Of a DNA stretch of 64,000 nucleotides, positions 46,612 through 59,821 are shown piece after piece. Each line of letters starts with the position of its first letter. The first letter of the stretch is position 1. The translations under genes were made by a program, and so were the position numbers. Below the pieces are notes generated by a model. The model ran no database searches, was not told where the DNA came from, and saw only the letters and a list, made by a program, of their open reading frames with translations. Source of the DNA: Akebia trifoliata (taxonomy: Eukaryota > Streptophyta > Magnoliopsida > Ranunculales > Lardizabalaceae). The stretch lies in NCBI GenBank assembly GCA_017979445.1, contig CM030704.1, positions 14,305,658 through 14,369,657 of the forward strand. The letters are read 5' to 3'.

Positions 46612-47570
46612 TGTAATGACCTGAAATTCCTAAAATGTATCTCGAGGAAAAAAATTTAGATCCGTGCATTGATTTAAAAGTTATCAAATCCTCAAGTTTC
46701 GCGTTAGATATTTTACAATAGGTAAATGACACCTTAGAGACGTAATTTGAGGAAACCGATCATATAATTAGATTCGTGTCGAAAAATCACCCGAAATAGA
46801 GTATAAGTTTGTCCAATTCGGCATTTGGGAAAAACAATTCCCAAAATGACAAGTATGTCCCAACTTAAGTAATATAAATATCTAAATTCTATTAGAAAAA
46901 TCAGATTTTTCTTATTCTCTTCTCTAAACAAATCTCAACCATTTTCCTTCAATATTTGAAACTCAGATCTACGCCAAACGAGAACGATCCGAGCTTAGGC
47001 GCAAGAAGGAAAGTTGTTTCTCTCGCCGAGGGTTACGCGTGGACGCAAAGAAATCCGATTTTCGCCGGAAGAAAATTTTGGAGATTGGCCGGAGGCGATT
47101 TTAAAGTCCATTCAACCGTTGAAAATAGCTTGATGTAGGTTGCCTTCCCTTCTACCTTCTAGTTATGCGATAATTTCATATAAAATCCATATGATTGTTG
47201 ATAAATCGATTGTTTCATTAAGTTTATACATATTTGAACAATTTAAATCATGTTTGCATGTTTATTTATGATTGGTTTTAGTTCATCTGATGTAATATAA
47301 TCATTTTATAGTTAATATGATATTTAGATCGATTTTAGTCGAGTTTCGACGAAAAATCAGCAAATTCGAAAAAGTATCCGAATGTTGAGTTTGGTTCTAA
47401 TTTGTTTTGTGTTGCTTCCATATGGTATGTATACCCATTTCCTACATTTATTTCATTAAAACTAATTAAGTATTACTTTAAATTCTTTAATAAATAAATG
47501 AATAGTTCATTTTCAATTTCGACTTTGAAAAAAAATTATTTTTCAACACTTAGTTAAATTTTCCCTAAAC
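46612..47570 (+). mobile_element. Family-C LTR, first part
   Basis: It starts TGTAATGACCTGAAATTCC and matches the start of the family-C solo LTR (reverse complement of 27853 downward) and 48754 onward. Shared blocks include GAAACTCAGATCTACG and TTGCCTTCCCTTCTACC. Similarity is lost near 47570. The 60-codon frame at 46956-47138 is inside the LTR and not a gene. Confidence 0.75.
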
Positions 47571-48753
47571 ATAATATAAAATCTAAAGGTTTCCTACACT
47601 TTTCTTATGTCATTTCCTAAAGTCCTTAGGATTGAACCTTTTTGACCCCAAGAAGTCTCCCAAACCTCTATAAATAGAGGGTTCTACAAGGCAAATAAGA
47701 AGGAGAATTTTAGAGTAAGAAAATTTTGCTCAAATTTCTACTTAACCTTTTGGAACCTTAGAGTTAAAAGAAGAACAAGGTTGGAAAGAAAGATGATACT
47801 AAGGTAGGGCGGATACCTATGTGTTGATTTTTTCTATTTGCCCGTCTTTTTCTCTCCTAATCTCTTTTGTTATTTTGTTTAAGTTCAAGCTTTTTACAAC
47901 GTAGTCTTCTTACTTTTCTTCAAGGGCATAGGGTTGAAGAGAGTAAGTCTTCTCTTTGAGAAGCCATCTTCTCCTCTTAAGTCCCCCAATAAATTCTAGC
48001 ATTATTCAATGTTAATTCAAGTAATTTCAAGTTTCATTTATGTTTTTAGTACTTTATTTTCAATTTTTTAGTTACTTTCTTTTCTTTAGTGGCTAAGGAA
48101 GAAGAAAGTAATCCCTCTTCATTGAGGTAATCTTCTCCTTCATAAGTTCATTCATGCATACACCAACAAGCACACACCATGTTCTTTATTTTTATAAAAG
48201 GGTCATAAGTCAAAAATATTGATCTCTTTGGATATATATTTAACACTTAAAGACAACAAAATAGTCCCAAACTAGGCAAAAGTGCATACATAAGGTTTAG
48301 CCTCCTCAAGGGTGTGTCCAACCCATGGACATGTCCCTAAGGCTAAATCAACAAAAATAAACCCATGGTGATTCACACCAAATACTCTAGCTTACAAAAA
48401 AATCCAACAAGCTTATACTTTTGTATATGAGTTGCTTATCAACTCTTTTTTGAATTTTTGTAGTTCAAACTATAGTTTGTCGGACTTTTAACTTCTCTAT
48501 AATCCCTTTTATCTTAAAAAAAATACAAAAAAAAAAGGTTTTCAACTTCTTTTTAGCCTTATTTGATAACCATCACTTGATGGATGGGAAAAAAATGCCT
48601 AACATCTTCTTTGTTCTTCAACCAAACCTCCCTACTTAGTTTTTTAGGTGGACCTAAAAAATTTCCATTGGATGTGAGTCATTATGAGTCAAAACAATTG
48701 ATTTTCTAAAATAATTTTTGGTGTCCATTCACACCTAAAACATTTAATGGTGG
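47571..48753. other. Unassigned insertion with promoter-like segment
   Basis: It lies between two family-C LTR starts and has no coding frame. CCTCTATAAATAGAGGG (47667-47683) is a strong TATA-box context followed by T-rich sequence, as in LTR promoters. Two related units of about 65 bp recur near 47925-47985 and 48095-48145 (shared CTTCTCC and AAG-rich words). It may be a solo LTR of another family, but I could not fix its ends. Confidence 0.4.
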
Positions 48754-49599
48754 TGTAATGACCTGAAAATCTTAATATGTATCTCAAGGAAAGAATTTTA
48801 ATGTTTTACATTGATTTAAAAGTATGAATCTTTAATTTCCAATATTTAAAAAAAATAACTTCACCTATAGACTCAGAAGGGTCGAGAAATATACTTTAGC
48901 CTGTAAGCATGACTTAATCAGAAGTCGATCGAAAAAATTACTAAATCCTAGAGTTTCGCATCAAGTAATTACTAAATTGGTAAGCGACACTTTAGAGATA
49001 TAATTTGAGGAATCCAATTATACCATTAGATTCGTATCTAAAAATAAGTCGAAATAGAATAGAAGATTATCTAAATCGACATTCAGAAAAAATAACTCCC
49101 AAAATGACGCTTACGTCACAAATAAGTTATAAATATTTGATGTCTATTAGAAAAATCTGATTTTTTTTCTTATTCTCTTCTCCAAACAAAATCCATCCCT
49201 TTTTCCTCAAAATTTGCAACTCAGATCTACGTTGAAGTAGAACGATTGAAGCTTTGTCGCAAGAAGGAAAGTCGTGCATGTCGTTAAGAACTACGCGTGA
49301 ATGCAAAGAAATTCAATTTTCTTTGAAAGAAAAATTTGAAGATTTGCCGGAGGCGATCCTAAACTCTGATCAACCGTCGAATATAACTCAAAATAAGTTG
49401 CATTCCCTTCTACCTTCTAGTCATAAAAAATCCATGCGATCTTCGATAAATCGATTGTTTCGTTACATTTATACATATTTGAACATATTGGATCATGTTT
49501 GCATGGTTATTTTTTATTTATTTTAATTCATTTGATGTATTTTATATATTTTATGAGTAGTATAAGGTTTGTATCAATTTTTGTTAAGTTTAATTCCAA

Positions 49600-52500
49600 T
49601 TTTTTTTTTTTTTTGATAAATAGTGATCTGGGGTTTAGGAGAACCCCCAACCAAGAAGAGACTATAACCTAAGGACCATCCTCCCCTCAACATCCTCCTT
49701 TACAAGCTTAGCCAAGCCAGTAGGAAATGACCCTGTGAGGATCTCCACATAGGAATCTAAATTAAATAAGCCCGCAAGATAATCCACGGCACGATTGGCT
49801 TCTCTATAGGAAAACAAAAAATCACAGTCTCTAACCTTAGCCTTTAAGCTTTTAATACCCCTAATAATTCTTTCGGTATACCAAGGAGGAGTGATTTGTC
49901 CCTTTAGCGCTTCCACTACTACCTTTGAATCCGATACCACTTTAATAGCTTGCCCTCCTTGCTCCACAACCCTTTTTAGGCCCATGTGGATAGCGTGGAG
50001 CTCATGTATTAGCACGGATCTCTCTCTCACCCCTTTTGCCGCCACCCATATGATGTCTCCATTGTGGTCACGTATTATAGCACCCATTCCCCCTACATTT
50101 CCTCTTAATGAGCCGTCACAATTAACCATCCACCATTGCCTCGGAGGGAGGCTCCATCTGCATTGCTTTGGAGTTGCCAATTTAAACTTTGCTTCAATGG
50201 CCCATGATTCAAAGATGCTCCTAATGAAGCTCGAGTCCTCCACCACGGTATCCTCTCTGCTGAACCTTATTCTCACATCTTGGACAATGACTTGCACTAG
50301 CACGTCCTCATTGGCTTTCCTATTCTTAAAGATTCTCTTGCATCTCTCCTTCCAGATGTGGTAGACAAATGTACTAAAAGAGGCTCGCTTGATCTCCATG
50401 GAAAGCTCCATGCCCTTGAAGTTATTGATCATCCAGCCCAATTCTTGTGCCCACGGCTTTATAGCTCTAGTTATAAGAGACTTTTTGAGAACCTTTTTCC
50501 AAACATGTTTTGCAAAACCGCATCCCATAAACATATGCTCTATGCTCTCATTGTTGTTGTTGCAAAATGAACAAACCGAGCTTGATGTGATGTGCCTAGA
50601 TCGCAGCCAATCTTGCATCTTTAGGCTGCCCAAAGCAGCCATCCACAGCGTCAATCTATGTTTGGGAATAGCTTTCTTACACCAAACCAACTCCCTCCAT
50701 CCAACCCTTTGACCACGATTCAATTGGTGGTCATAAGCCGAAGAGGTTGTGAACAAACCAGTCGAACTACCTACCCACCTAAGCTTATCGTCATCTTTAT
50801 CGTCAATCTCAATACTATCCAGATTTGCCCATATGTGGTCTAAGGCTCTAACCGTGCGATATGGAGGATTCCACTTTCCATCTTTAATAATAGTGTTTAC
50901 CTTAGCTCGGAGGTTCAATCTTGAGTCATAACGGAGCTCACTAGGGAACTGATTCACAAGGATGCCATCTGGGTGCCACAGCTCAGTCCATAGCTTTGTT
51001 GTTGTTCCATTTCCTATCTGATGTTTGATCAGCCCTTCCACTGCATCTCTTGAGTTAAGGATCTTCTTCCAAGACCACAAGCATTGAGTTGGGCATTTCA
51101 AAGTCCAAAAATTTCGATTTTTGATGAGATTTTGGTTCACCCACCTAACCCACAGACTGTCCTGCTTTGAAGCAAGACTCCACACATGGCGCAAAATGGT
51201 AGCTTTGTTCCAGGCTTCATGGTTACGTAGCCCAAGACCCCCCTCATGCTTATGTTTGCAAATTTGAGCCCAGCTAATGGGTTGCATTTTGGTAGAGCCA
51301 TCATTCCCTGCTCAAAAGAATTTCCCACAAATCTGACCCACTTCCTTCCATACTCGCTTGGGGAGGATGAACAAACTAGCCCAATAAGATGCCATACTGT
51401 TCAGAACCGACTGAATGAGCTCCACTTTCCCTTCATATGACAGGAATCTTCCTTTCTAGCCTTGAACACGTGTACAAATCTTCTCAATCAGTTGGCGACA
51501 ATCCTCATATGACAGTCTTTTTGAAGTCAATGGAACTCCCAAGTATCTCATCGGCAGCTTGCATCCCACAATTCTTAAAATGGTATCTTTGGTGGTAACA
51601 TTTGTGCCCATAAAGAAGATTCTACTTTTCGATGGGTTCATCTCCAGCCCTGTCATATCTTTGAATCGTTTTAGAGTTTAGCAAAGGGATCTAGCTGACC
51701 TAGGAGAACTTTTAAACATAATCAATAGATCGTCAGCAAAGCATAAGTAAGAAATCTGAGGACTACGACACCTTGGAAGGAGATCCAAATTCTTGCTTTC
51801 GACTTCCATGGCTAAGAGCTTCGACAACACTTCCATGATCATCACAAAAAGAAAGGGGGATAGAGGATCTCCATGGCAGAGACCTCTCTTCCCTAAGAAA
51901 TAACCTTTCAAGGACCCGTTGATGGACACCGAGAATCTGGTGGACGTGATACTGCTTCTAACCCATTATATGAAAATTTGTGGGAAGTTGAACAATCTTA
52001 AACACTGTAGCACTACCTCCCATTTAACTGTATCATAAGCCTTCCTCAGATCAATCTTAGCGACCACTTTAGGTGACCCTTTATCTATGTGGAAACTCCT
52101 AATAATCTCGTGAGACAGAAGAATGTTGTCCGCAATCTTTCTATTAAGGATGAAAACACTTTGATTTGGACTGATTATCTGGGGCATCACCTCTTTAAGC
52201 CTGTTGGTCAGAATTTTGGAGATACACTTGTAGAGGACGTTGCAGCAAGAAATCGGGCGATAATCATCCAAGGAGCTAGGCATTGGGGCCTTCGGGATAA
52301 GAGAGATGGCTGTGGAATTCAGCTCTTTAATTAGCTCCCCTTTCTTGAAAAATCCTTTAATTGCCAAGGTAACTTCCTCCCCCACAATGCTCCAAGATCT
52401 GTGGAAAAAAGCCGCAGAAAAGCCATCGGGACCTGGAGCTTTATCCCCATCAATACTCCAAACGGCTTCCTTGATCTCCTCGTCTGAGACCTGCCTTGCC

Positions 52501-55455
52501 AGCCTACCCTTCTGGTTGATAGTTAGGATCTTATTGAATTCAAAATCCCAGTTCCCATGATGAAAACTATTATCTTTACCTAAAGTGTCTTTGAAGTGCT
52601 CCACTATTTCTTCTTCAATAAGATCTTCATTCTCAACTATTTGGCTGTCTTTCTTCTTCAATTTGGTGATACCATTCCACGCTCTCCTGACCTTTAAAGA
52701 CTGGTGAAAGAAAGAAGAGTTGCTGTCCCCATGCTTCAGCCAGCTCACTCTAAATTGCTGCCTGAAGGTGTGTTCTTCATGTCTGGTTAGGGTGGCATAC
52801 TCACAGACAACAGCTTTCTCCCTTAGAGCGAGCTGCACATTTAGAGGCTCCATTTGAATTTTGTTTTGCACTTCATCCAACTCCACTTTGGCTTTTGAAA
52901 CTCTCAAAGATAAGTTCCCAAACTTTTGTCTGCTCCACTGCTTAAGTTCTCCTTTGAGAAGCTTCAGCCTTTTAATAACTCTAAACATCGGGTTTCCTTC
53001 CACTTTGATGTCCCACACTTTCCTAACTAGGGGCAGGACCTGCTCATCTTTCATCCAAAAATTGAAAAACTTGAAGGATCTAACAGCTGTCTTTCTAACT
53101 TTCAGCATGTCCAAAAGGATTGGACTATGGTCTGAGATCCCACTAGGGAGGAATTCCGCTTGAACTTCCAAAAAAACATCAATCCATTCAGGATTCTCCA
53201 TGGCTCTATCTATCTTCGAAACTATCCTGCCTTCATTTTGCTTGTTGCACCAAGTAAATCTGCAGCCCACAGCCTTTAAGTCTAGTAAACCAGCCCCGTC
53301 CAAGCATTTCCTAGCTTCCTCACTTCCATATCTGTGCACCGATCTGCCCCCCACCTTTTCATCACTATGCAACACCACATTAAAATCACATAGAACTCCC
53401 CAAGGAGCTCTCAAGTTGCTGCTAATATAATCCATGTCCGCCCAAAGCTCCTTCCTTTGTCTCCCACAGTTAGACCCATAAACGAAAGAGAGAAAAAATC
53501 CTTGGCAATCTTTCCTATCCACATACACATGAATGATCTGGCTTGACATGTGTAAGACCCTCAAACTAACTATATCTTTGTTCCAAACCACCCAAATCCT
53601 TCCCCCACTGCTATGATTATAGTTGTCACAAACAGCCCATGTTGGGCTTAAGCTCCTAAGGATGGCTTCTTGATTTACCTTATTGACTCGTGTTTCCACT
53701 ATGCACATAATGGCTAAATTGTACTTAACTATTAATTTCCTTACTTCTGCCTGCTTTAGAGGGTCATTGAGACCCCTAATATTCCAGAGAGCAATAGACA
53801 TTAAAAACCTTGCTCAGTTTCTTGGGTCCCATAGCCTGTGGCTGCCTTACTGTGGTCACCTGATGTCTGTTTTGTTGCTGTCACCATAGTAAACAGTGCC
53901 TCCCTTTTGCTGAGGATATCCCTGATGGATCCCGTAGAACTTTTGTCTCTCATGTCCTTCTCATCCACCACCACATTTCTAGCTTTAAATTCTTCGCTAG
54001 CTTCATCATCATGTAACGCACTGAATCTGTTACCCTTTGCTACTGTCTGGCTATTCTTTTTCTTACCCTTCGCCCCATGACTGCTGCAGGTTCCTTTCCC
54101 TACTGGACTGGTCTCCCTAGTCATTATCCCTTTGCTATGGGTGAAAGTGTTGTCCTCATCCAAAATGGCCCTTGGATCTATACTTTCTATTAAATTTTCA
54201 CTCCCCACGGGCATCCCTTTATTTTCTTCTTCCTCACTAGCTTGTTGATCTATTTTACCTTTTCCTTTCTTCCTCTCTACTATCTCCCATTTTCCTTCCT
54301 CCTGCTCCATAGAGTTGACGCCTTCTGATGTTATCTCCCTCCCATTTGTTTCTAAGGCATCCATTGTGTTGACGTCTTCTGAGTTTTTCTCCTTCCCATC
54401 TATCCTCTCTGGTATTGCTTTCCATTCCTTATTAGTTTTTGGCATCTTCAAAGGGCATTTGGCATCATAGTGACCAAATATCTTACAATGCGAGCACTTT
54501 GGTAGAATCCAATCACACACCACCTTTACCTCAGCCTCCTTATTCTCTCCCATGTTGATGTAGATTGTATTCGGGATCTCCTTTTCAGCATTTATCTCAA
54601 TGCACACCCTCGCATAAGAAAGCCGTGATAAACTCTCAGTAGCATTATCGAGATATAATGGTCTGCCACGCCACTTGCCACAATCCCTAAGCTTGTAGGA
54701 GTCCAAAACTGTTTTGGTAGATTCAGGAATCTCACCCAAACTGGTATAATTGATTCCTCTTTCTTATTTAGTTCGATACAGGGCTCCCACGCTCTTAAAA
54801 CTAAGAATTTTCCACCAATGAACCATGGCCCTTTCTGCAGAACCTCTTCTCTATCTTGCTCATCATTGAACTTAAAGAAGAAAAGTTGATTATCATCTGA
54901 AAACACTTGGAGATTACCCCTGGTCTTCCATAGTTTTTCCATAGTCCCTTTTACTACACTGAACGAGAGTTTACTATTGAGGAAGTGTCCCACCAGGCTG
55001 TTTTCCCATCGAGCCTCCCCTTTTTCCCTGGCTGAAGTGGGAATATTGACAAACACCTTACCTCCATGGTTCTTTGGCTCAGAAAAAGTTAGTTCCCTAA
55101 TTTCCCTCCCTGATGCAACGTTCCCTACCACCCTAGCCCATGATTTGGTGCCACCTACCCCATTTCCCTTTGTTGGTTTACCTCCGTCAGAGTCTCTCCC
55201 CAACGAATTTTTCCCAATGTTCCCCTTCTTAATACCAAACACTTGCTGCTCCCCATTCGGTCCTCCATATATCGTCCCACGTTCTGTTTCAAGGCCCGTG
55301 CCCACAGCATCGTTGAGAACTCGATTTATCCCCTTGCTATCTAACGCCTTTTCCCCATCAGCCCGTGCTCCCTCTCCGCCTTTCTCCCCTACTTGCTCAC
55401 GTTTCCATCTCCACAACCAGCGCCCTTGCCAAATCTGAGCTAGTAAGGCTCCATT
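49600..55455 (-). mobile_element. Nearly full-length L1-type LINE
   Basis: A minus-strand non-LTR element of about 5.86 kb. The 3' end is a run of 15 A on the minus strand (plus T run 49600-49614). ORF1 (55470-53801) and ORF2 (53801-49662) overlap as TAATG. It splits a family-C LTR: sequence left of 49600 and right of 55456 is continuous in the copy at 47380-47420. No clean target duplication is visible; AAATT near both ends is a weak candidate. The only disablements seen are one frameshift in ORF1 and four in-frame stops in ORF2, so it is the youngest coding element here. Confidence 0.9.
49662..53801 (-). pseudogene. LINE ORF2: endonuclease, reverse transcriptase, zf-RVT, RNase H
   Basis: One frame of about 1380 codons, broken only by in-frame stops near 51964, 51676, 51454 and 51313. 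The pieces 53801-51966, 51929-51678, 51656-51456 and 51287-49662 all share a frame. Domain order: APE-type endonuclease (SIALWNIRGLNDPLK, IVETRVN, SGGRIWVVWN, GVLCDFNVVLHSDEK, SDHSPILLD); RT (DKAPGPDGFSAAFF, SLIPKAPMPSSLDDYRPIS, KIDLRKAYDTV, GDPLSPFLF, CFADDLLI with the catalytic pair); zf-RVT (KAIPKHRLTLWMAALGSLK, C-x2-C with later H and C); and RNase H (WWMVNCDGSLRGNVGGMGA, IHELHAIHMGLKR, VVSDSKVVVEAL). It nicks target DNA and copies the RNA in place. Confidence 0.9.
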
Positions 55456-55470
55456 AATTTGCACTTCCAT
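53801..55470 (-). pseudogene. LINE ORF1 (DUF4283-type, CCHC knuckle), one frameshift
   Basis: ORF1 protein binds LINE RNA. The first frame (55470-54592) holds a charged N-terminal part and the DUF4283-like domain (ENSLVGHFLNSKLSFSVVKG, NLQVFSDDNQLFFFKF, VLQKGPWFIGGKFLVLRAW, VPVWVRFLNLP-like). A frameshift in the overlap 54739-54592 leads to the second frame, which has KLRDCGKWRGRPLYLD, ARVCIEI and a CCHC knuckle KCSHCKIFGHYDAKCPL, then a charged C-terminal part. The ATG at 55470 lies within sequence that looks like the flanking LTR (ATGGAAG also at the uninterrupted site), so the true N-terminus may be lost. Confidence 0.85.
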
Positions 55471-56302
55471 ATAGTATGTATATCTATTTCCTACTTTTAT
55501 TTCATTAAAAACATTTAAGTAATTTTCAATTACTTTAAGTTCTTTAATGAAGTTAAAGTTTTACCTCAAATTTCGAAATGTTAGGAATGATTTTAAGATC
55601 CAAATCTCATCATATCAAAAAGTGACTTTTGGTTTAAAAAATAAAATGTAAAATTCAACATTTTCACCCATTTTTTCAAAATGCGATATCTTAAGTGTTC
55701 ATTTGAATTAAGTAATAACAAATTTTATGGTGTTTTTTATGCTGTTGAGGGCTTTCATGTAAAAAATTCCATTTTTAATTTCGACAACTTTGAAATAATC
55801 ATTTTTTTTACACTTAGCCAAATTTTCATAGATTTTCAATTTTTACGTCTTATGATTTTATATTGTTTCCGAATATTTCGATTCAATCAAAGCCATCGAA
55901 TAGAATTAGTTGATGCCTTATGTGTTTTGAATTACTTTAAAAATGAAATTACTTTGATAGATATGTAGGAATTAGATGATAGATTAGTCGATTTGATTTA
56001 TTGATGGATAGAGAGAACGTATGTTCTCGACTGTAGGAATTAGATGATAGATTAATCGATTTTATTGATTGATGGATAGAGAGAACGTATGCTCTCGACT
56101 GATTAATGGGACAGTGCCTTTAGTTCTACATAATGGCTATACCACGTAAAACGTGATAGATAAATAGATGGATATGATGGCTGATTGATGAAAATGATAG
56201 ATGATTATCACTGGAAGGCACTACCAGACCTTGTTTGTATTTTCGATTAAAAGAAATGATATATTATATACAAAATAAACTATTTTATTTATTAGAAATA
56301 AT

Positions 56303-57990
56303 AGAAAACTGATTGACCATATTTTTAGTCATCAATAAATCTATAGAAGATTGTAGTAAAGTGATTTGTAGGGTATCGTTATTGACCGGGGATTGCGGGT
56401 ACTCCTATTCTAAAAAGTCATAACAAATTTTAGTTAGTTTAATTAACAAGTTGGAAACAAACATATTACACAAATTTAAGGAGTTTTCAATTTTGGCGAT
56501 TCGGATTTAAAAAAAATAAATAAAATAAAAATAAAAATTAAAGAAATAAATATTTACAATTGATCTTCTTCTCTCACAATTCAAAAAATCAAATTCATTA
56601 AATGACTAATCAAATTGCTTCAACATAGACAACGAATTTTATGCCTTAATTATATATCCGAATTGAATTAAAGTGCAAGCCTAAAGAGATCATGCATCTT
56701 ATAAATTTCTTCTTAGATAAACCCTAGGGTTTTGGAAAAGTCCATCACTAAGTTATTTTGATTAAACAATCAAGTTAATACTCAGCGTATCCTTACAACT
56801 TCTTAAATAAATTATTAAGATCCAAAGGAATTATGATTCAATAACCTACTCTTCAAACTTATGGAAAAGTCCATGGCTAAAGAACATGCAATTTTCAGAT
56901 CACAACTATTGTTCATAGTTTTTACCACTTTTAAATCATACTCCAAATCAATTAGGTGATTAGAGATACAATTATGGCTTCAATGACTGTTAATATCAAA
57001 GTTTTCAATATGACCAAACTGAAAATTTAGCATACATAATTAAAATTCACTGATTCATGTGTCTACATATCACCAATCCGAAAACATCAATTAACGAATC
57101 TGAAAGTCACTAACTCATTGAATTAAATATTTCCAACTTAAGAATCCAACAAGATGTTCTTTAATCCAATAGTAATCAGGGTTGAAATAATAAAAATAAA
57201 TAAAAGTCATAAGGGTTACACTTTTTAACACAACCAAAGAAGTTTGAGATGTATTGATGGTGATGTTCCTCACGGCGATGATGTTGATGATTGAAAACGA
57301 ATACAAGCAGCAACTTCTCCTTCTTGGCAATAACTCGTTGGCCCCTAGTTCCCCAAGTTTCTGGTTCTTTTTCTTCTCAAGAAAAGATTAAAATCAAAAA
57401 ATACATAGAGAGAGAGATCTCCTTTTAGTTTCCTCCTTTTTCTTTTTTCTTCTACGCGTTTTTTTTTCTTCCTTAGAAGCCTACAAAATCTCCTAGAAAT
57501 ATTCTAAATCTTATCCTCCAATAACAATATCAAAATTGACTAATTAAGAAAAAATTATTAAAAATAAAGTCTTAATATAATTAGGAAAGTGGTGTTTTCA
57601 GTTGGAATTTTCGTGCACCAAATTTGGAGACTTTCGAAAATACACCGAATCACATCCGTGTCAAATTCGTATCAACAGTGTACATATAGTAACTTCAAAT
57701 CATATTTTGACCTTGATACAGCCTGTATCTCTCAAAACTCAAAACACAAAAGTTGTAGATCTTTTTCTTAGCGTTTCATAGCATTTTGAATCATCTCAAT
57801 CGGAGTTCGGATGAGAGAGTTATGCCCAAATTACAAAATGATGTCGAAACTGTCTAAAATCGCCCAATTAATTTCGTTTTGCACTTAACACCTCCATTTG
57901 CATTCTAAATCAAAATAAAAAATAATGAGTACATTTTGGCACTAAATATGTGTAAAGGAGAAAAATATAACATTTTGCATTCTTATCAAA
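56303..57990. mobile_element. Unclassified insertion in family-C LTR, probably a solo LTR
   Basis: The family-C LTR reads to TTATTAGAAA (about 56302) and resumes at ATCAAAAACCCATAAAGAGT (about 57991); the solo copy has these adjacent. The about 1.7-kb insert has no gene. Its right part holds GAGTTCGGATGAGAGAGTTATG and GTCTAAAATCGCCCAATT, a style I associate with plant LTRs. The ends and duplication are not resolved. The frames at 57115-57330 and 57589-57771 are chance openings. Confidence 0.45.
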
Positions 57991-59141
57991 AACCCATAAA
58001 GAGTAATGCTTGCTGTATATCCGAAACTAACGAGTCAATCTAGGATAGTATTAGATGTCATATGCTCTTAAATAGTATGGGATACCTTAGAGTATATTAG
58101 AGTTTATGAGATCCAGGAATTTCTCCTACTTATTTCCTAGGGAACATTATATGTAAAGGCGATTTATGTATAGTGTAGACATAGGGGGGGTTCACATGCA
58201 TTGCCTCCTGGCTAGTTAGTAATCACTGTTAGTTTGTAGTTGTCAAATGGTCGATTTCATCATTAGGTGAACTCAATATTGGGTTCTTAGTCAACGACCA
58301 ATCTGAGCCGGATAAATAATCATTCAACTGTGATATGTTAAACCGGCCACAAAATCAGATTATAACGATGGGATTCCATGTCAGATTGAAAGTTAGAAGA
58401 TCAAATTGCCATAGCCGAGGCGGTTATATTGGCATGTTCCCCTATTCTCTTATTGACTACACCGTAGTGTTCTCATTATGTATCTTTTTTTTTTTTTTGT
58501 AATATTGATAGAAGTTTTCATTTGAAAGATGCACACGTCACTTTAAATGATATAAATGATAGATTGAAAACTTTTATAATTGTTTACTGAATATGATTAG
58601 ACATTTATCATATTTTACAATATGAAAAACTTGCATTATTTAATTATTCTGGTGATTACTCGTACATGTATAACTCGTTTTTAGAACGACGTTCATCCTG
58701 CTTAGTAACATTTCCTTGTTACTCACCTATCCTTCCCCTTACAGATTATTCAGCTATTGAAAAGTCGTTTTTGAAAAATCTTTTGAGGATGTCCTTGAGG
58801 AGGATCAAATTGATATCTTGCTACTGCCGTGTTTTTTAGGATCAGTAGAGGGTCCTAGCAGTTTTTTCTTATAGATAAGGAACAAGTTAATTTAGAAAAT
58901 TTTGTAATCTAATGTATTATGAGATTGAGGATTTTGCTGATATCAGTGTTTGAAAATTGTTCCGCTTACTCTAGACTCTTGTATTAATGTTAGTCAAGTA
59001 TTTTTCTACTACGTATATTTTCTTTTCCATAAGTATTATTACTTGTGAATGTTTTAGCAGGTTATGTGATTGATTACCTCACACCTCGAGATTCTGACTG
59101 ATGAATCATAGGGATTCGTGTTGGGATTTCGGGACTAACCC

Positions 59142-59277
59142 TGGCCACTCATGAACCCTTGTTAATGAGGTCCAACCTATGAGCCTCGTATCATTACGTC
59201 AAATTTTACAAAAATAGACTACGTAGAACAATCGTTTATTTGGAAAATAAGTAGTTATTATAGATCAACTCATTTTT
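59142..59277. other. Short unassigned spacer
   Basis: This 136-bp stretch lies between the family-C LTR end and a Tekay LTR on the other strand. Nothing recognisable. Confidence 0.3.
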
Positions 59278-59788
59278 TGTGATGCCCCAAAAACACTAAC
59301 ACAAAGCCCATGAAAAATCTCGAGGTACTACGTGGTGTCTCAAAATTTCTACATGGCTTCCTTTGTTTATGTTAGCATTCCAAGGCATGCAAACACCTAC
59401 TTCACCTGATAAACAATATACATAGTATCATGTATATATATATATATATAGGGTCGGGTTCCTGCGACACACATATAGACAACGTGTTTGTCTTATATGG
59501 GAAAAAATGTTTGGAATGGGCTGATTTTTTGTGAGGATGATCTCTGTGATGAGGGGATCATCCTGGCAAAAAATCATCCCATTCCAAAACTTGTAACCCC
59601 ATCAAAATTGATTTACAAAAATTGGACAGTCTAGAAGTTTCATAATGAGCTGATTTTTGGCAAGGATGATCTCCTCACCACAGAGATCATCCTCACAAAA
59701 AATCAGCCCATTCCAAACATTTTTGCCCATATAAGACAAAACACGTTGTCTATATGTGTGTTGAAATGGTTGTCGTTTGAACCTGACC

Positions 59789-59821
<33 letters not shown>

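Larger units (their letters stand above)
48754..59141 (+). mobile_element. Family-C LTR split by a LINE and another insertion
   Basis: It starts TGTAATGACCTGAAAATC at 48754. The LTR sequence runs to 49599, resumes after the LINE at about 55456, is interrupted again at about 56303-57990, and ends near 59141 (GGGATTTCGGGAC). The middle and end match the solo LTR at 25176-27853 in reverse, for example the block around GTCAATCTAGGATAGT and the ending CACCTCGAGATTCTGA. The last bases diverge from the expected TGACA end. No target duplication was confirmed. Confidence 0.72.

Noticed and set aside
49891..50712. Long plus-strand frames over the LINE (157 and 107 codons)
   Set aside because: They are antisense to the RNase H and zf-RVT coding of LINE ORF2 and have no domain of their own.
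54977..55438. 153-codon plus-strand frame
   Set aside because: Antisense shadow of LINE ORF1; proline/serine-rich only because ORF1 is glycine/lysine-rich.
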